The position numbers and the translations under genes were made by a program. From contig JAUTXW010000556.1 of the NCBI GenBank assembly GCA_030620095.1, positions 1,888,501 to 1,952,500 on the forward strand: a stretch of 64,000 nt of DNA. Direction: 5' to 3'. Positions within the stretch are counted from its first letter, which is position 1. Each line of letters opens with the position of its first letter. The notes below the pieces were generated by a model. That model was not told where the DNA came from. It did not search any database and saw nothing but the letters and a program-made list of their open reading frames with translations. This document shows, in pieces, positions 60,073 to 64,000 of this stretch. Source of the DNA: Kuschelorhynchus macadamiae. Taxonomy: Eukaryota > Arthropoda > Insecta > Coleoptera > Curculionidae.

Positions 60073-63000
60073 ATACTAGGCATTAGTAACAGTTATTATA
60101 AACTGTAACAATTAACCATTTCTGGTATCTACAATTACTGCAAGTAGCAGCAGTAATTACTATCTGTAATTATTATTGTTATTTTTTTCCGAGTTGCCTG
60201 AAAAAAAAACAAAAAAAGGGACATTAGAATCCAACCACATTCTATCACGAGGTTATGAAAGGTCAACTTTTCGGAAAAAAAAAATAAAAATAATAATGAG
60301 TCAATTCACTTCATTCCATAAGTTAATTCAGAGGATGACTAAAGATTTCTATAGAAAATATGGAATGATAAGCTTAAAAGGTCTACCCAGCAACAAAGGT
60401 ATAATGAAAGTGAATTCACCCATCAGCTAAAATAACGACCCGTGCAAATGTTTTTTTTTTAAATCAAAGGACAGAGCGAAAATGCTCATTTAATTTCTCC
60501 TTTAAGAGAGCAAGAGCAATCTTTTAGAACGAGTGACAGTCTAGCCAGATATCGTGTGTAGTGGATAGCGTGCCAGAACCTACTTTATGTCCTTAAATGT
60601 TATGTATTTATGGGGCAACGTACCAAATGAAATGGAAGCAGAAATCGGAGAGTTTTAGAATTTAACAAGTCAATAATTCTTAACGTAATGGCTTTATATA
60701 GCCCTTAGCGGTTTTAGTGAGAGAAATCCTAAGTTATTATCTTTCGGAAAAATATTATTTACTATAGTATATTTAAAACCGAGATATATTTTAGTAAAAC
60801 AAATCCACCAGTGATTCGGTAAACATTACAATGGAATATGTCATATTGACGGTACGTCAAAAAATATTTTACGGCCGCTTCACTAGTAGAAAGCAGCCAT
60901 CAGATAGTCGGGTGCTGGTCATTGTTTATCAATGCTGACATTACAGTTATCTGCATTTGCAGATATGCGAATATGGCGAAGTTGCAATCATTTTTTGTGA
61001 TTATATTGTGAACTTTGATACCCTGCATGTAGAGAACACACGGAGGAATGTTATGAACTTTAATACTAAAAAATTAGCCATTTATGCATGATCGTTAGAA
61101 AAAAATACTAAAAATAATGGGAAAATAAGTCTTCTAAAGAAATATTTTTATAACATTGGTTATTTAAAATACAAATACCACGGTGTTCTACGAAGTACTA
61201 TGAAGTGCCCTAGGTGCTCCGCACCACCTGGAATGGGGCCTATGGCTATAACATTGTTTAAGTGATACGATTGTTAGACTGTCAACTAGTATTTCTTAAA
61301 TTTTAATAAACATAACATTTATTCATTTTAAAGAAAGATCATAAAGTCAGTATTAAATAAAATATATTATACACATCCCATAGATGTTATTGAAAAACTC
61401 GTTTATATTCCAAACTCGTCCTACCGGACTTATAATGTAAATTACTATTGCAGTTGTAAGCTGACCTTGCACAGTATTTATAATCTCACCCCAAATATGC
61501 ACCACAGATAATATAATAATAATATTAAAGTTGTTTATAAAATCAGATTGGTAATTAAGTATTTTGGAAAATAGTCTTTAACAGGAAAAGCATGTTAATA
61601 ATTCTCATATTTAGATATTACAATAATTGTATGTCAATTGATTATAATTTCAAAAATAACAATAATTTTTATTTTTAGAGATAGGGTATCAGTTTAAACT
61701 TAAAAGTTTTAGAAATTTATCTGAAACGCTAGATTTTTTTGAAACAATTAAGAAAGGTGAATTGGAAGTTTGAAAAATTACGATAACTTTGTTATTTTAA
61801 AGGCAGGACCCTATATATTTTAGGTTTTTTAAAAAGGTTGTTTTTATGATTCCAGATATGTGTAGTTTTTCTATGTTTATCTAAATAGGTATCTTACGAC
61901 TTCAATTTATATTATATATTAAATCTAATAACATCAGACGTTCTATGAACATAGTAGGTTTTGTGTTCGATTGGTTTTCGTTTACAGTATTTTACAGATT
62001 TGTTACTGGTTATAAAACCTACTTAAGTAATATTTTACATCTGTTAGGTTATTTAGACAATAATAAAAAATTAAAGAGAAGTGAATCACTGTGATCTTGT
62101 CTTTTTTGAAAAGAAGGATATAAACATAACATATTAGTTTACAACCAAAACAATATATTTTATGATTTATATTTAAAAATAATAATAATAAGCTATTGAG
62201 TAATTGATCCAAACACTTTCATTTCTTATACCTCATTGTAAGATTTTCTTAAATCTTCAAGCTGGAACATTTAATGAAAAATCCAGATTATTTTTATGTA
62301 AATCATTTACATCATATTTTGGTTTCATGAGTGGTTTAAAGTTGATTTAATAATTATTAGTCTTAAGGTAACTCCATGTGGTGTGAGTCGTGAGTTATTT
62401 GCAGGCCAGTCTGTGGAGCCATGCCTTCCTAGCTACACATTGTATTTATAATTAAGGCATGTGTTACCTCATTCATATTGTGAAAAGGCGCTTCATCTTG
62501 GTGGTAAATGCTGCTGTAATTTTCAGTAATTTCACAGTTTTATTTGTCAAAATTCTGTTTCCTATTATTCCTCACCAAACGTCATATGATTTGCATCTCT
62601 GCATTCCGATTATTTGTTTTTTAAACATTTAACACACCGAGCGTGGCACGGACATGGCATTTCGCGTTGCTTTAGCTTCTTTTTGGCGGTATTTCGTGTC
62701 GTCAGGTGTTTCTGTATTTTATTTTTGGAACTCAATTTTTTTTGGCTACGTATTAGCCTATATGAACAATATGTCTATAAATAAACAATTATATCTAAAA
62801 ATATACGATGCTATTAAATTATTTTTCTTTTTGTTGTAAATTTTCGCATTTAACAAGTTTTTTTTTATTGCATAATTATGAACGAAACTACTTTACGACT
62901 TATTCAATTTCATTTTAATTTTGATCATATATTTTGTTACCTATAGTTTCATCAAATGCTCTTTAAGATCAACACAGATTATATAACATTTTGAATCCAC

Positions 63001-63451
63001 TTCCATTTATATAAACAAAAATATGATAGACAACTTAGGATATTGGGAAGCTACAAATTCAAAAAAATACATGTATTAGACTTAAACATTTCTGTCGTAG
63101 TAATGAATCTCTCAAAATAATAATTAGTATTTTATAAACCCAGTCTAAATTTTATGTCCTAAAATAAGAAAATGTAAAGATTTTCTTGTCATATTTCTTT
63201 AATTTTACGTGTACATTACCCAAGAAGTTGGTAAAATTTATTTTACCTAGGTTTCAACAGTTTATATTAGGTTTAAAAAAGATAATGTTTTCTGTAGTTG
63301 TAATTAGCTAACTAAATAAAATAAAATGGACATACATATAGAAACGTATTAAAAGCTATGCATTGTACATTACAAGTGGCTACTAAGCTATTTAGTGTTT
63401 AACCGTTATAATACCATTAATTTGCAAATAAGTTAGGTGTCATACTGGGCA
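60073..63451. other. intergenic, no gene recognised
   Basis: A short patch at about 61195-61245 (GCCCTAGGTGCTCCGCACC) resembles transposon termini. Bases 61680-61825 resemble worn mariner ends (TTGTTATTTTAAAGGCAGGA-CCCT). The ORFs here are short and featureless. Confidence 0.45.
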
Positions 63452-63495
63452 CCAAAAATAGTGGTGTAGCTACACCCCCGCCAGCCCCCGCAATG
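63452..63495 (+). repeat. hAT-like left terminus, solitary
   Basis: TAGTGGTGTAGCTACACCCC and CGCCAGCCCCCGCAATGCG resemble the left ends of insect hAT elements. A right end, if any, is outside the window. Confidence 0.35.
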
Positions 63496-64000
63496 CGAGA
63501 GGTCTAACTGTTGCTGGAGACACTGCGATAAGGTGCAATGAAGCCCAGAAAGAAAACTATAGATGACTTTTTATTAGTTACTTTTTTATGGGTACGAGCA
63601 TTTAAGGGGCTCTTTGTAGAAAATTGTGGGGGGAGGGGCCAATATCCACTCCCACTCCCACCAAAATCCAAGTATTCTCATAAAAATGCGTTTTGCCAGA
63701 TCATAGGAAAGCGAAGGGCATCTTAGGTTTTTTTTCACTTAGCCAGCCGTGAATGTTAGATGCACGTTTATTGCAGCAGTTATGGGGAGCCCAATTATTA
63801 TCCTGGTCTCTTTTTCTTTTATGGAGTTATAGAGACATTTTAAATTTTTAAGTTGATATTTTTAAAAATAAAAAGGTGGCAGCCTATTACATGTCTCTTG
63901 TGTTACCCGATGTTGGTAAATTTGGCTGAAAAATCAACACCTGTATTTGCTAATATCATAAAATTAAAAAACCGTTTGGAGAAAATATTCACTACCGCTT
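63496..64000. other. window end, no gene recognised
   Basis: Possibly the interior of the hAT-like element starting near 63455. The ORF at 63538-63726 has no recognised features. Confidence 0.4.

Overview
The window is AT-rich eukaryotic DNA with no intact long protein-coding gene. Its character comes from many decayed transposable elements of kinds typical of insect genomes: Penelope-like, CR1/Jockey-like, RTE and Dong/R4-type LINEs, a Ty3/Gypsy element, mariner-like elements with very long terminal inverted repeats, hAT elements and tRNA-derived SINEs. Long (TA)n tracts and satellites are also present. A repeat-rich insect (beetle or hemipteran) is the best guess; the sequence does not fix the species. 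The only candidate host exon is a short THAP-like first exon at about 52.77 kb.

Layout. 0-6.4 kb: two Penelope-like remnants flanking a 5'-truncated CR1/Jockey-type LINE, with a hammerhead-ribozyme-like core just after the first. 9.2-10.2 kb: a LINE ORF1-like relic. 14.6-15.3 kb: two opposed tRNA-derived SINE copies inside inverted repeats. 16.7-18.4 kb: a hAT transposase relic. 21.6-23.4 kb: a mariner-like element with about 0.4-kb TIRs and an intron-like interruption. 27.9-30.6 kb: a roughly 500-bp satellite interrupted by an RTE 3' end and a second array of roughly 220-bp units. 33.0-38.9 kb: a complete DNA transposon with perfect 8-bp target duplications. 39-40.4 kb: a Penelope GIY-YIG remnant between long (TA)n tracts. 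41.3-51.6 kb: a nested stack of a short hAT-like element, a GC-rich-TIR element, a Ty3/Gypsy element and a mariner-like element carrying a MITE. 54-60 kb: two Dong/R4-type LINEs and a third 3'-end fragment, all on the minus strand.

The highlight is the 5,919-bp transposon at 32982-38900. It has a 17-bp TIR, an exact 8-bp duplication (CGATTATT), 21-bp subterminal minisatellites at both ends, and a minus-strand gene that appears spliced. The gene resembles RNase H-fold transposases: it has two plausible catalytic Asp motifs and a Glu in a context like the P/THAP9 third acidic residue. I cannot place it in a named superfamily. Every coding region examined carries frameshifts, stops or lost catalytic residues, so nothing here looks autonomously active today. 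Boundaries and splice sites are read by eye and all family names are by recognition, without database search.
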